NCBI RefSeq assembly: GCF_004363245.1
Contig: NZ_SNYV01000014.1
Coordinates: 1 to 64,000 of the forward strand
DNA length: 64,000 nt
Direction of reading: 5' to 3'
Origin: Sphingobacterium yanglingense
Lineage (GTDB): Bacteria > Bacteroidota > Bacteroidia > Sphingobacteriales > Sphingobacteriaceae
The position numbers were made by a program, and so were the translations under genes. Of this stretch, positions 8,118 to 16,462 are shown in pieces. Positions within the stretch are counted from its first letter, which is position 1; every line of letters begins with the position of its first letter. The notes beneath the pieces were generated by a model. That model ran no database searches and was not told the origin of the DNA. It worked only from the letters and a program-made list of their open reading frames with translations.

Positions 8118-8735
8118 ATGGAGAAGAAAATTATACAGATTACATCAGGGCGAGGTCCATTGGAATGTTGTCGGGTGGTGGCCAAGGTGCAGAGCTTAAT
8201 GGTTAAGCAGGCCAAGAAACAAGGGGTGCAGCTAGAGGTACTTGAAAATAAGCTTGGTCAGTTGACGGGAACCCTACTGTCCTCCGCAATGATGCTGACG
8301 GGTGATCGTTTAGATGACTTTTTGAAGGAGTGGGTAGGAACGGTGCAGTGGGTAGCACAAAGCCCATATCGCAAATACCATAAGCGTAAAAACTGGTTTG
8401 TAGGGGTCGCTGCATTTGATATAAAGGATCTTCTGCGTTGGGATATTAAGGATGTAAAAATTGATACCTGCCGCTCAGCTGGACCAGGTGGACAGCATGT
8501 TAATAAAGTGGAGACAGCTGTCCGTGCGAAACACTTGCCCTCTGGAATACAGGTGGTGGCAATGGATTCACGCTCGCAGCTGGAAAATAAAAAGGCCAGT
8601 TTAGCTAGGTTGGAAGCTAAGGTACTGGTCTGGCAGACAGAACAGTTATTGCAACAACAACAGGATCAATGGCAGGCCCATAATGGATTGGAGCGAGGAA
8701 ATGCTGTGAAGACCATCCAGCAGGAGTTGTATTAA
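8118..8735 (+). CDS. prfH: Peptide chain release factor H (PrfH)
   Basis: The start is placed at ATG 8118, with a GTG directly upstream. The 205-residue product is a short class I release-factor relative. The GGQ catalytic motif is at residues 124-126 in RSAGPGGQHVNKVET, and the N-terminal half has the PrfH hallmarks GRGPLECCRVV and QSPYRKYHKRKNWFVG. It lacks the codon-recognition domains of RF1 and RF2. PrfH is reported to release the nascent peptide from ribosomes whose 16S rRNA has been cut at the A site, so that RtcB can reseal the break. Its position directly after rtcB supports that role. Confidence 0.93.
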   Translation: MEKKIIQITSGRGPLECCRVVAKVQSLMVKQAKKQGVQLEVLENKLGQLTGTLLSSAMMLTGDRLDDFLKEWVGTVQWVAQSPYRKYHKRKNWFVGVAAFDIKDLLRWDIKDVKIDTCRSAGPGGQHVNKVETAVRAKHLPSGIQVVAMDSRSQLENKKASLARLEAKVLVWQTEQLLQQQQDQWQAHNGLERGNAVKTIQQELY

Positions 8736-8796
8736 AATGGGAGGTTTAAGGTTGGTCTGATATTTGCCCTGCTGTGCGGTAGAAAATAAACGTACG

Positions 8797-8985
8797 ATGA
8801 AGATAAAGATAAGTGTATTGTTAGCCGTGCTGATTGCATTTGGTGTCAGCTCCTGCTATGTCAACAAGCATCCTCATGGACATGTTCCCCCTGGTCAGGT
8901 AAAGAAAGCGCATGGCGATAAGTCTGCTAAAGCGCATGCACCGGGACAGCAGAAAAATAAGCGTGGAAAAGGGAACAATCGGTAG
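8797..8985 (+). CDS. Small His/Lys-rich lipoprotein
   Basis: From ATG 8797 the product is 62 residues: a signal peptide, lipobox VSSC, then a short basic tail with HPHGHVPPGQVKKAHG and KSAKAHAPGQQKNKRG. Such PPGQxKK/APGQ lipoproteins are common in Bacteroidota and are often annotated, probably wrongly, as quinol oxidase subunit 4. The histidines could bind metal. It has its own strong terminator and lies 61 bases after prfH; it may be read through from the operon but shows no functional link. Confidence 0.75.
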   Translation: MKIKISVLLAVLIAFGVSSCYVNKHPHGHVPPGQVKKAHGDKSAKAHAPGQQKNKRGKGNNR

Positions 8986-8996
8986 GGAGAGAATCT

Positions 8997-9029
8997 AAAA
9001 AGGTTCCGCTATATAGCGGAACCTTTTTA
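8997..9029. terminator. Bidirectional terminator between the small lipoprotein and bacilliredoxin genes
   Basis: AAAAGGTTCCGCT (8998-9010) pairs with AGCGGAACCTTTT (9015-9027) around ATAT. There are A residues on the left and T residues on the right, so it can serve both converging genes. Confidence 0.85.
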
Positions 9030-9058
9030 GTATTTTAAAATCAAAATAATGTGTTTTC

Positions 9059-9469
9059 TTAGCAGTATTCGTCAAAAGCAGCGATAAGATTGTCGGCTAT
9101 CATTTGAGCAGGTCTGCCTTCGATCATGTGTCTTTCGATCATGTGAACCAATTTACCATCTTTAAAAAGTGCCATTGCTGGAGATGACGGTGGAAACGGA
9201 AGCATATAATCCCGAGCTTTATCTACAGCTTCTTTTTCCATACCAGCGAATACGGTAACTAGTTTTGTTGGATGTTTTTCATTTTTTACCGCAGCTTTAG
9301 CCGCAGGACGAGCATTAGCGGCAGCGCATCCACAAACAGAATTTACTACAACAAAAACAGTACCTTCTGAAGGTATTGCAGCATCAACCTCTTCTACAGT
9401 CTTCAACTCTTGGAACCCCGCATCTACCAATTCCTGGCGCATCGGAGCAACTAAATATTCTGGATACAT
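9059..9469 (-). CDS. BrxA/BrxB family bacilliredoxin
   Basis: A 136-residue thioredoxin-fold protein of the YphP/YqiW family with the characteristic CGC motif (Cys46-Gly47-Cys48) in VNSVCGCAAANARP. The length is normal. In Bacillus these proteins remove bacillithiol from mixed disulfides. Whether this organism makes bacillithiol cannot be seen here, so the substrate is inferred. The last residue is a cysteine. A good promoter lies upstream and the gene stands alone. Confidence 0.9.
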   Translation of the reverse strand: MYPEYLVAPMRQELVDAGFQELKTVEEVDAAIPSEGTVFVVVNSVCGCAAANARPAAKAAVKNEKHPTKLVTVFAGMEKEAVDKARDYMLPFPPSSPAMALFKDGKLVHMIERHMIEGRPAQMIADNLIAAFDEYC

Positions 9470-9545
9470 GTGTATAAAAATTAAATTTAAAATGTAAAAT
9501 AAAGCAAGATAGACACATGCACTAAAAGCATTGTTACCTTAGATA

Positions 9546-9576
9546 CAAATATAAGTTATTATCTGAGACCTAGCAA
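9546..9576 (-). promoter_or_regulatory. Promoter of the bacilliredoxin gene
   Basis: On the minus strand TTG (9576-9574), a 20-base spacer and TATATTTG (9553-9546) match the Bacteroidota consensus. Confidence 0.6.
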
Positions 9577-9870
9577 GATGTTATCCTCAAGATAATGTCA
9601 GATTGTGAATCAAACCCCAAGAGCTTCCTGTCCTTTGGACTTGTATGGAGTGAAAGTTTGTCGGCTTTAGGTGAAGGGAATTGTTTTTTGTTATTAAAAT
9701 AGGTTTTCTTAATTTGGCCTAATATTTGATTACCTGTGTGCGGAAAGCTGTAGTTTGGAATAATAAAGCTTGTGTTGAGGAGAAGGGCGGATGTAAAATG
9801 CTTTTGTTTATCGGTGGGGATTACCAGCAAAAGTTCGATATTTTTTTAATACTGTTTATATAAATTATAT
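9577..9870. other. Gene-free AT-rich stretch upstream of the S24 regulator
   Basis: I see no convincing gene or strong hairpin. A minus-strand open frame at 9570-9830 has no start context or family resemblance and is judged spurious. The regulator gene at 9871 has no clear -7 box. Confidence 0.5.
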
Positions 9871-10485
9871 ATGTCTAACTGGGATCGTTTGGATCAAGTA
9901 ATACAACATCTAGGAATGAATGTCAATTCTTTTTCGAGAGAGATTGGATTGAGCAGAGCGGAAAGATTATATCAGATAAAAAAAGGAAACTATGATATCA
10001 GTAAGAATCTTGCTGGAATTATAGTCAATCGATATCCAGAAGTCAATGAAGCATGGTTGCTTACTGGCGAAGGTGATATGCTCAAAGCCCGTGAGAATGC
10101 AACCCGAATACCATTATATAATACCAGTTTGGATGAGTTCAAGACCGATCTGTCACAGATGCAGATTGTCGATGAGTTGGAGATTCCCATTCTATCTGGT
10201 AGTGATTTTGCTTTCGTCAATCAAGGGGATTCTATGAGTCCGGAAATCGAGCACGGCAGCATGGTTTTTGTAAAACAGGTTGATAAAGATGCTATCGTTT
10301 TTGGTGACATCTATTTAATTATTTCCGAAAAAATGAATATCGTACGCTTTATCAGAGGGCTAGATGATAAAAGTTGGCGCTTGGTGGCTAAAAACGCAAA
10401 CGATTTTGATGACCTGGTACTTGATATATCCTTGGTCAGAGCGGTATACAAAGTGAAAGGTGTACTCTCTATGATTTCAATGTAG
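9871..10485 (+). CDS. HTH regulator with S24 (LexA/CI-type) domain lacking the catalytic lysine
   Basis: A 204-residue protein. Residues 1-70 are an XRE-type helix-turn-helix domain (LGMNVNSFSREIGLSRAERLYQIKKGN, then AWLLTGEGDM). Residues from about 103 to 204 have the S24 peptidase fold with the nucleophile region GDSMSP (Ser121). The expected lysine about 37 residues later is occupied by Arg159 in NIVRFIRG, and no Ala-Gly or Cys-Gly cleavage site is evident in the linker. It may therefore be a repressor that does not cleave itself. No prophage genes surround it, so it is likely a chromosomal regulator of unknown target. Its 3' end overlaps the converging gene by 17 bases. Confidence 0.85.
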   Translation: MSNWDRLDQVIQHLGMNVNSFSREIGLSRAERLYQIKKGNYDISKNLAGIIVNRYPEVNEAWLLTGEGDMLKARENATRIPLYNTSLDEFKTDLSQMQIVDELEIPILSGSDFAFVNQGDSMSPEIEHGSMVFVKQVDKDAIVFGDIYLIISEKMNIVRFIRGLDDKSWRLVAKNANDFDDLVLDISLVRAVYKVKGVLSMISM

Positions 10486-11023
10486 AATTGTCTAGAAAAA
10501 AACGACAAGCCTCAAGACCATTCTTTAACCTATTATCACCTAAACCGGATATAACCGTGTAGTTTGCATTGTTGTTCTCCAGTTCTTTTTTCCAGATCTC
10601 CATAAAATGTTCCCTTTCTTGGGGGAAATCTCGTAGTGGGTCATTTTCCCAAGGTAGATCGATATCCATCAATAGATATAAATCATATTTGCGTTGTTTT
10701 ATTTCGTCAAGGACAACGGTAGGGGTATGATTGAACAAATGGTCACACCATATTTTTACGGTTATAATAGTGGTGTCACAGATCACTACATTGCCTTTGA
10801 CTTGAGAGCAGATTGCCTCTTCTAGGGCGATTTGTCCATAAAACATGTTAGTTTCGTCTTGCAGGCTGTATTGGTTCTGTAGATTCTGGCAATAGTATCG
10901 GGCATACTCCGGTACATAAGAGCTGTCTAATGCCTTAGCAAGGTATTGAGCCATCGTCGATTTGCCCGTTGATTCAGGGCCAACGACCGCGATTTTTCGT
11001 AAGTAGTCCTCGATATTGTTCAT
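10469..11023 (-). CDS. NadR/AAA_28-type ATP-binding protein
   Basis: A 184-residue P-loop protein with Walker A GPESTGKST at residues 15-23 and the context KIAVVGPESTGKSTMAQYLA. Later segments, EYARYYCQ and LLMDIDLPWENDPLRD, resemble the ribosylnicotinamide kinase domain of NadR. Bacteroidota often carry such a stand-alone domain for nicotinamide riboside salvage, usually next to a PnuC transporter. No PnuC gene is adjacent here, so the substrate is less certain. Its stop lies inside the 3' end of the S24 regulator gene. Confidence 0.8.
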   Translation of the reverse strand: MNNIEDYLRKIAVVGPESTGKSTMAQYLAKALDSSYVPEYARYYCQNLQNQYSLQDETNMFYGQIALEEAICSQVKGNVVICDTTIITVKIWCDHLFNHTPTVVLDEIKQRKYDLYLLMDIDLPWENDPLRDFPQEREHFMEIWKKELENNNANYTVISGLGDNRLKNGLEACRFFLDNSTLKS

Positions 11024-11084
11024 GGAGGAACAATATTAAGCATTTTTTTGGAGTTACGTAAAGCTTCTAATCCGTTAGCCTTTT

Positions 11085-11558
11085 TTATTGCACAATTTTA
11101 TTGGCACAATTTGTACTGGCAAAAGACTCGGGTTTAGCTTTGAATACAAAGCCCATACCTAGGATATAGCCCATTGCCTCTTTCAGCGCGACATTAGATT
11201 CGAAACTAGGATTGGTATTGATGTCTGCATGAACTTCTAGATCTACTTCATACTGATCGAGAATAGGGCAGAGGTGATAAGCGGTTTCTATGGATTTTTG
11301 AACCTCTAGTAGCATGCGTTCCTTGATGCTCATATTATGGGCTTTACGATCTTTGTGGATGAACATAAATCCCCCTTTATGCTCGCGTAGAAATACGACT
11401 ACGGTTGCGAATTCGGCCGTTCCTCGTTTTACCTGGGAATCGGTGCCGATGAAAACTTTGAGTTTGTTTCCAAGTAGATTTTCTCTAAGGATTGCAGCCT
11501 CAACAGCATCCATAATTGGTAGACGAAGGTATTCGCCATTGTATTTTTGCCATTCCAT
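11085..11558 (-). CDS. YkuK (DUF458) family RNase H-like protein
   Basis: A 157-residue protein with the DUF458/YkuK pattern: KVFIGTDSQVKRG near residue 35, ATVVVFLREHKGG near 51, and DLEVHADINTNP near 106, where the acidic residues correspond to an RNase H-like site. Length fits the family. The biochemical activity of YkuK proteins is not established. It lies 61 bases upstream of the NadR-like gene on the same strand. Confidence 0.8.
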   Translation of the reverse strand: MEWQKYNGEYLRLPIMDAVEAAILRENLLGNKLKVFIGTDSQVKRGTAEFATVVVFLREHKGGFMFIHKDRKAHNMSIKERMLLEVQKSIETAYHLCPILDQYEVDLEVHADINTNPSFESNVALKEAMGYILGMGFVFKAKPESFASTNCANKIVQ

Positions 11559-11707
11559 ATGATCTGTTTTTGTTGATTGAATATAGTGTTATCGTGTTCA
11601 TTATCTATTAATTGTGTGTTTTGTTTTTGTTAATTTATACGGTTTGAAAACGGTTGAAACCTAAGGTGCCCAATGCGCTTAGACCTCAACCGTTGTCGGG
11701 GTTTGAA

Positions 11708-12355
11708 TTAATGCTCCTTTGTACCATAGGCCAGGTCTCCTGCGTCACCCAGTCCCGGGACGATGTACGATTTGCTCGTCAGTTCATTGTCGACATCACC
11801 AACCCAAATTTGAGCTTCCGGTACGAATGCCCGAACATGATCAACACCTTCCTGGCTCGCGATTATCGAAGCAATATGAAGCTCTTTGATGTTGTACTCG
11901 CTCAGAAGTTCCTTGCAGCAAAGAACGAGGCTTTTGCCTGTTGCCAGCATAGGGTCTGATACGATTACGATGCGTTCGTCTAGGTTTGGTGTGTTTTGAT
12001 ATTTGCGGTGGATTTCAAATTCCCCACTTTTCTTGGTGTGTCTATGTGCTGCTATAAATCCCGATTCGGCCCGATCGAAGATGTTGAGAAAGCCCTGATG
12101 AAACGGAAGGCCTGCACGGATTAAGGTAATCAGTACCGGTTGCTCCTGTAGGGTATGCATCTCGGCAATACCTAGGGGAGTTTCAATTTCTTCTGGTGAA
12201 TAGGTGAATGTCTTACTGATTTCATAGGCCATCACTTCGCCAAGCCGTTCGATATTTCTTCGAAAGCGCATGCTATCCTTTTGGATTTCCTTGTCCCGGA
12301 GCTCCGAAATGAAATGATTTGCGATGCTATTTTCTTTTGTCAGTATATGGATCAT
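11708..12355 (-). CDS. upp: Uracil phosphoribosyltransferase
   Basis: The start is placed at ATG 12355; the open frame extends a further 45 codons, but that stretch overlaps the divergent uvrB start and does not resemble the family. The 215-residue product converts uracil and PRPP to UMP. The PRPP loop is VSDPMLATGKS, with the earlier LIRAGLPFHQG flexible-loop region and a C-terminal YIVPGLGDAGDLAYGT that binds uracil. It is divergent from uvrB with a 123-base gap. Confidence 0.9.
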   Translation of the reverse strand: MIHILTKENSIANHFISELRDKEIQKDSMRFRRNIERLGEVMAYEISKTFTYSPEEIETPLGIAEMHTLQEQPVLITLIRAGLPFHQGFLNIFDRAESGFIAAHRHTKKSGEFEIHRKYQNTPNLDERIVIVSDPMLATGKSLVLCCKELLSEYNIKELHIASIIASQEGVDHVRAFVPEAQIWVGDVDNELTSKSYIVPGLGDAGDLAYGTKEH

Positions 12356-12445
12356 GGTAATGGTATTTATTGACCAAATTACGAAAAAAAGCCTATTTAG
12401 TTTCTTTTCCGTCATAATAATAGTAATGCACTGTGAAAGCGGCCC

Positions 12446-12453
12446 TAAATTTG
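12446..12453 (+). promoter_or_regulatory. -7 box of the uvrB promoter
   Basis: TAAATTTG matches TAnnTTTG and ends 25 bases before the uvrB ATG. No clear -33 element was found. Confidence 0.45.
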
Positions 12454-12478
12454 GTATTTTTACATTAGAAGGAACACT

Positions 12479-14506
12479 ATGAAATTTCAACTTACGTCAG
12501 AATATTACCCTACTGGAGATCAACCACAGGCGATAAAGGAATTAGTCCAAGGAGTAAACCAAGGAGATACTTATCAGACACTTCTCGGGGTGACTGGTTC
12601 AGGAAAGACCTTTACGGTAGCTAATGTCATTCAGCAGACCCAAAAGCCGACCTTAATACTAAGTCATAATAAGACGTTGGCAGCGCAGTTATATGGAGAG
12701 TTTAAGCAGTTTTTCCCAGAGAATTCGGTTAACTATTTTGTCTCCTACTATGACTACTATCAGCCGGAGGCATTTATAGCATCGACCAATACTTATATCG
12801 AAAAGGATCTGGCGATCAATGAGGAAATCGAAAAATTAAGACTGGCGAGTACTTCTGCATTGATGTCTGGACGAAGGGATGTCATTGTGGTCTCTTCGGT
12901 ATCCTGTATCTATGGTATGGGAAATCCCGATGATTTCTCGAAGTCGATCTTCCGGTTTGGTGTAGGGATGACCGTTTCCAGAAATGCATTTTTACATAAG
13001 TTGGTAGAGATATTATATGCCCGTACGACCACAGAGTTCAAACGGGGGACATTTCGGGTCAAAGGAGATACCGTAGATATCTATCCTGCATATCTGGACA
13101 ATGCTTATCGTGTTTCTTTCTTTGGAGATGAAATCGACGAACTTAGTGAAATAGATCCGATAAGCGGAAAGACTTTATTGAAACATGAGACTTTATCCCT
13201 TTTCCCTGCGACACTGTTTGTAACGCCTAAGGAAAAATTTACGCAATCTATCTGGGCTATACAAGAGGAGCTGGTGCAGCGTAAAGCCCAGCTTGAAGAA
13301 GAGGGACGGATGTTGGAAGCGAAACGTCTGGAGGAACGTGTTAATTACGATTTGGAAATGATGCGCGAACTCGGATACTGTTCTGGTATAGAGAACTATT
13401 CTCGATTTTTTGATGGACGGGAGCCTGGAACACGACCTTTCTGTCTCTTGGATTATTTTCCCGAAGACTACCTACTGGTTATCGACGAAAGCCATGTGAC
13501 CTTGCCGCAACTGCGCGCCATGTATGGAGGTGACCGTTCGAGAAAGATATCATTGGTCGAGCACGGTTTCCGGCTTCCTGCAGCCCTGGATAATAGACCA
13601 TTGAACTTTCCGGAGTTTGAATCGCTAACGAATCAAACGATATATGTATCTGCTACTCCTGGAGATTATGAGTTACAGCAGACGGAGGGGCTCATCATTG
13701 AGCAGGTCATTCGTCCGACTGGTCTTCTGGATCCTGTGATTGAGGTTCGTCCGGCAATGAATCAGGTGGATGACTTTTTGGAGCAGGTGGATAAGACAAT
13801 AAAAGAAGGTGGACGTGTATTGGCTACGACATTGACGAAACGGATGGCCGAGGAACTGACCAAATATATGAGCCGTCTCAATATAAAGGTGCGTTATATC
13901 CATTCCGAGGTCAAAACATTGGAGCGTGTAGAGATACTGCGTGGATTGCGGCTGGGAGAATTTGACGTATTGGTAGGGGTGAACCTGTTGCGGGAAGGGT
14001 TAGATCTACCTGAGGTAACTTTGGTCGCTATTCTCGATGCAGACAAAGAAGGGTTCTTACGTTCGGAACGTTCGCTGATACAAACTATCGGACGTGCTGC
14101 CCGTAATGAGAAGGGCAGGGTGATTATGTATGCTGATAAGATGACCGATAGTATGCGGGTTACCATCGACGAAACTAACCGACGCAGAGAAAAGCAGATT
14201 GCATACAACGTGGAGCACGGAATTACACCGCGTACAGTCGGCAAAACGAGGGAAGAGATAATGGAACAAACGTCTGTTGCAGATTTCAAAGGAGAGCAAA
14301 AACCATATGTAGAGCCTGAACCAGGTGTTAGTGTGGCTGCAGATCCTTTGATCGCCTACATGAGTGAGAAAGATCTTAAGAAGGCGGTGGATACGGTGCG
14401 TAAACGGATGGAGAAAGCAGCGAAGGAAATGGACTTCTTGGAAGCAGCAAAGCTTCGTGATGAAATGTTTGCTTTAGAGAAATCGTATGAAGAACGATTT
14501 GGATAA
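12479..14506 (+). CDS. uvrB: Excinuclease ABC subunit B
   Basis: A 675-residue UvrB, the damage-verifying helicase of nucleotide excision repair that works with UvrA and UvrC. Motifs in order are Walker A GVTGSGKT (residues 39-46), the beta-hairpin region YYDYYQPEAF, motif II VIDESHVT, the helicase motifs GVNLLREGLDLPEV and QTIGRAARN, and a C-terminal UVR motif (LRDEMFALEK) that contacts UvrC. The length is normal and no residue looks lost. The stop codon is embedded in a 13-base-pair dyad. Confidence 0.97.
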   Translation: MKFQLTSEYYPTGDQPQAIKELVQGVNQGDTYQTLLGVTGSGKTFTVANVIQQTQKPTLILSHNKTLAAQLYGEFKQFFPENSVNYFVSYYDYYQPEAFIASTNTYIEKDLAINEEIEKLRLASTSALMSGRRDVIVVSSVSCIYGMGNPDDFSKSIFRFGVGMTVSRNAFLHKLVEILYARTTTEFKRGTFRVKGDTVDIYPAYLDNAYRVSFFGDEIDELSEIDPISGKTLLKHETLSLFPATLFVTPKEKFTQSIWAIQEELVQRKAQLEEEGRMLEAKRLEERVNYDLEMMRELGYCSGIENYSRFFDGREPGTRPFCLLDYFPEDYLLVIDESHVTLPQLRAMYGGDRSRKISLVEHGFRLPAALDNRPLNFPEFESLTNQTIYVSATPGDYELQQTEGLIIEQVIRPTGLLDPVIEVRPAMNQVDDFLEQVDKTIKEGGRVLATTLTKRMAEELTKYMSRLNIKVRYIHSEVKTLERVEILRGLRLGEFDVLVGVNLLREGLDLPEVTLVAILDADKEGFLRSERSLIQTIGRAARNEKGRVIMYADKMTDSMRVTIDETNRRREKQIAYNVEHGITPRTVGKTREEIMEQTSVADFKGEQKPYVEPEPGVSVAADPLIAYMSEKDLKKAVDTVRKRMEKAAKEMDFLEAAKLRDEMFALEKSYEERFG

Positions 14507-14523
14507 GTTATTATCCAAATCGT
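14494..14523. terminator. Dyad overlapping the uvrB stop codon, probable bidirectional terminator
   Basis: ACGATTTGGATAA (14494-14506) is a perfect inverted match to TTATCCAAATCGT (14511-14523). The left arm encodes the last uvrB codons and its TAA stop. There is no T run directly after it on either strand, so its efficiency as a terminator is uncertain. Confidence 0.5.
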
Positions 14524-14530
14524 CCCGCGG

Positions 14531-14962
14531 TTATTTTTTCTCCTGATAGAGAGCTGTTTTGTTTAAGCTCAGTGTCCAGCAGTTTTCTTCCTGAACAAGA
14601 GTAAATCTGCCGTTGGTGTACGTTGTTGCGTTACGCTGATTTAAAAGAATACTGTTCTGTTCCTCTGGAATGAAAATCTCGGCCTCATTTTTAGCGCTAT
14701 CTACCAGTATGTAAGCTGATGTCTGGTAGGCCGTTGATGTGTTCAGGGCGTGCAGTGCAATTCCCTCTTCAAATGGACGGACACATTCGCTACGTAATTG
14801 AGACCAGGTGTACCCTGCTGCAACGAGACAGCCATGCCTATCCTTATCCCCTCCCACAGAGGTTAAGGTGTCGGTACTTGGTGTAGACGAAGATACTTTT
14901 GAGGATTGACAGCTACTCAAGAGGAGGCCAAATAGCAATAGTAATAACATAGGTGTTTTCAT
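14531..14962 (-). CDS. Hypothetical lipoprotein
   Basis: A 143-residue protein with a clear lipoprotein signal (LLLFGLLLSSC, Cys18). The following 25 residues are Ser/Thr-rich, a typical tether. Then comes GCLVAAGYTWSQLRSECVRPFEEG, with two cysteines about 15 residues apart that could form a disulfide, and a beta-rich end. I do not recognise a named family. It converges with uvrB and has no partner gene. Confidence 0.7.
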   Translation of the reverse strand: MKTPMLLLLLFGLLLSSCQSSKVSSSTPSTDTLTSVGGDKDRHGCLVAAGYTWSQLRSECVRPFEEGIALHALNTSTAYQTSAYILVDSAKNEAEIFIPEEQNSILLNQRNATTYTNGRFTLVQEENCWTLSLNKTALYQEKK

Positions 14963-15368
14963 AGTAGATTGTTTTAAAGTGTCAATGATTTGGTGCTTAA
15001 TGGTAAGCGTTATACTATTTTTAAACTTCTTAATCTATCTTGTAGAGCAATTAATGTTCCTAATTTGATTAATATGCGCTAGGGGCTTTATTTTTTTGTA
15101 GGAAATAAGGCTAGAGATTGATCAATCTCTATTGAATTTATAGGCGTATACCTCTTGTTTGTATTTTTTGTGGTTTGTTGTATTTTAAATTTAAAATCTC
15201 TAAGTTTATTTTTTTTCAAATGAAATGGATTGTTTTTTGCTAAATTGATAAGCAGTTGCAGCGAGAGGCTAATCGAACTCCATAGGTATGGGAAAATCAT
15301 ATTGAGGGATTCTCGTAAATGGGAAAACAAAAAATTAATCTAAAGAAATACGTTAAATAGTCGTTACG
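14963..15368. other. Gene-free AT-rich stretch before proB
   Basis: An 80-codon open frame on the minus strand (15088-15330) has low-complexity Lys/Asn/Ile composition and no family resemblance, so I leave it out. No strong promoter box or hairpin was seen. Confidence 0.5.
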
Positions 15369-16400
15369 ATGAAAAAGCCAGTATTGGTTATTAAGTTTGG
15401 TTCAGCGTCCATCACAACAGAGGGAGAGATTGATGAACGCATTGTGCTGGAGATAGCGCGTCAGTGTGCTGCCTTACAGGCAACATATAATATTGTATTG
15501 GTCTCCTCAGGTGCAGTAGCTGCGGGTAGGCAGTTTATTCCGCGCTATACGGGTACCTTGGAGCAACGTAAAGCTGCTGCTGCGATAGGCAACCCTTTGC
15601 TCATGCGCACTTACTCTACTTATTTCAAACCTTTTCGTATAGCGCTGGCACAAAGTCTCTGTGAGCGTCATCATTTTTCGAACAGAGGTCAGTTCTTACA
15701 GCTAAAAAGCACCTATGAAACCTTATGGAAGAATAATATAATTCCGGTGGCGAATGAGAACGATGTGGTGAGTAACATGGAACTGAAATTTTCTGATAAC
15801 GATGAACTGGCTACCTTGATTGCTGTTGGCTTTGGGGCAGAACAGTTATTGTTCAGCACTTCTGTGCCCGGTGTGCTGGATGAAAAAGGGAATGTGATTC
15901 CATTGATCGAGGTGGTGGATAAAGATGCTTTAGCTTTGGCGCGAAAAGAAAAATCAGCGGTAGGTCTGGGCGGGATGACTTCAAAGCTCAACTTTGCAAG
16001 ATTGGCCACTCAGATGGGAATCAAGGCTGTTATTTTTAGTATGCAGACTCCTGACGGTATTTTAAAGGCAATCGTAGGGGAGACGGGTACTGTCTGTCTG
16101 CCTCAGAAGAAAAAAGTATCTTCTCGAAACAAATGGTTGGCTAGTGGTAGTTTGATTGCGGGAATGGTTAAGTTAGATCAGGGGGCATTGAAGGCGATTG
16201 AACAGCGGAAAAGTCTTTTGGCTGTTGGTGTAACAGAGGTGGTAGGTGAGTTTGAAGCCGGTGAGGTTTTTCAGATAGCGGACAAGGACGGTATTGTACA
16301 GGCGGTGGCCAAGGCAAAAGTGGACTCCATTGTGTTAATGAAATCGGATACGAAGAAAAATATAGCATTGGCACATGCTGATGATATTGTCCTCTTATAG
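15369..16400 (+). CDS. proB: Glutamate 5-kinase
   Basis: A 343-residue enzyme that phosphorylates glutamate in the first step of proline synthesis. The amino-acid-kinase domain shows KFGSASITT at the start, LVSSGAVAAGR, NENDVVSNMELKFSDNDELA and GLGGMTSKLNFA. The C-terminal 75 residues (from about KWLASGSLIAG) form a PUA domain, as in most bacterial ProB. It is followed by proA with a 62-base gap. Confidence 0.93.
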   Translation: MKKPVLVIKFGSASITTEGEIDERIVLEIARQCAALQATYNIVLVSSGAVAAGRQFIPRYTGTLEQRKAAAAIGNPLLMRTYSTYFKPFRIALAQSLCERHHFSNRGQFLQLKSTYETLWKNNIIPVANENDVVSNMELKFSDNDELATLIAVGFGAEQLLFSTSVPGVLDEKGNVIPLIEVVDKDALALARKEKSAVGLGGMTSKLNFARLATQMGIKAVIFSMQTPDGILKAIVGETGTVCLPQKKKVSSRNKWLASGSLIAGMVKLDQGALKAIEQRKSLLAVGVTEVVGEFEAGEVFQIADKDGIVQAVAKAKVDSIVLMKSDTKKNIALAHADDIVLL

Positions 16401-16462
16401 GATTCGTTAGAATGCTAATAGAACCCCTTGGATGGAAGTAGAGCTTAATAAATAGAAAGAAA

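Noticed and set aside
9570..9830. Open frame of 86 codons on the minus strand
   Set aside because: No start context, no family features and low-complexity composition; treated as chance.
9871..10485. Prophage repressor as marker of an integrated phage
   Set aside because: The neighbours are all ordinary chromosomal genes, and no integrase, structural gene or attachment repeat is visible.
12356..12490. N-terminal extension of upp by 45 codons
   Set aside because: It overlaps the uvrB start and promoter, and its residues do not resemble the enzyme family; ATG 12355 gives the normal length.
15088..15330. Open frame of 80 codons on the minus strand before proB
   Set aside because: AT-rich Lys/Asn/Ile composition without recognisable domain or start signal.
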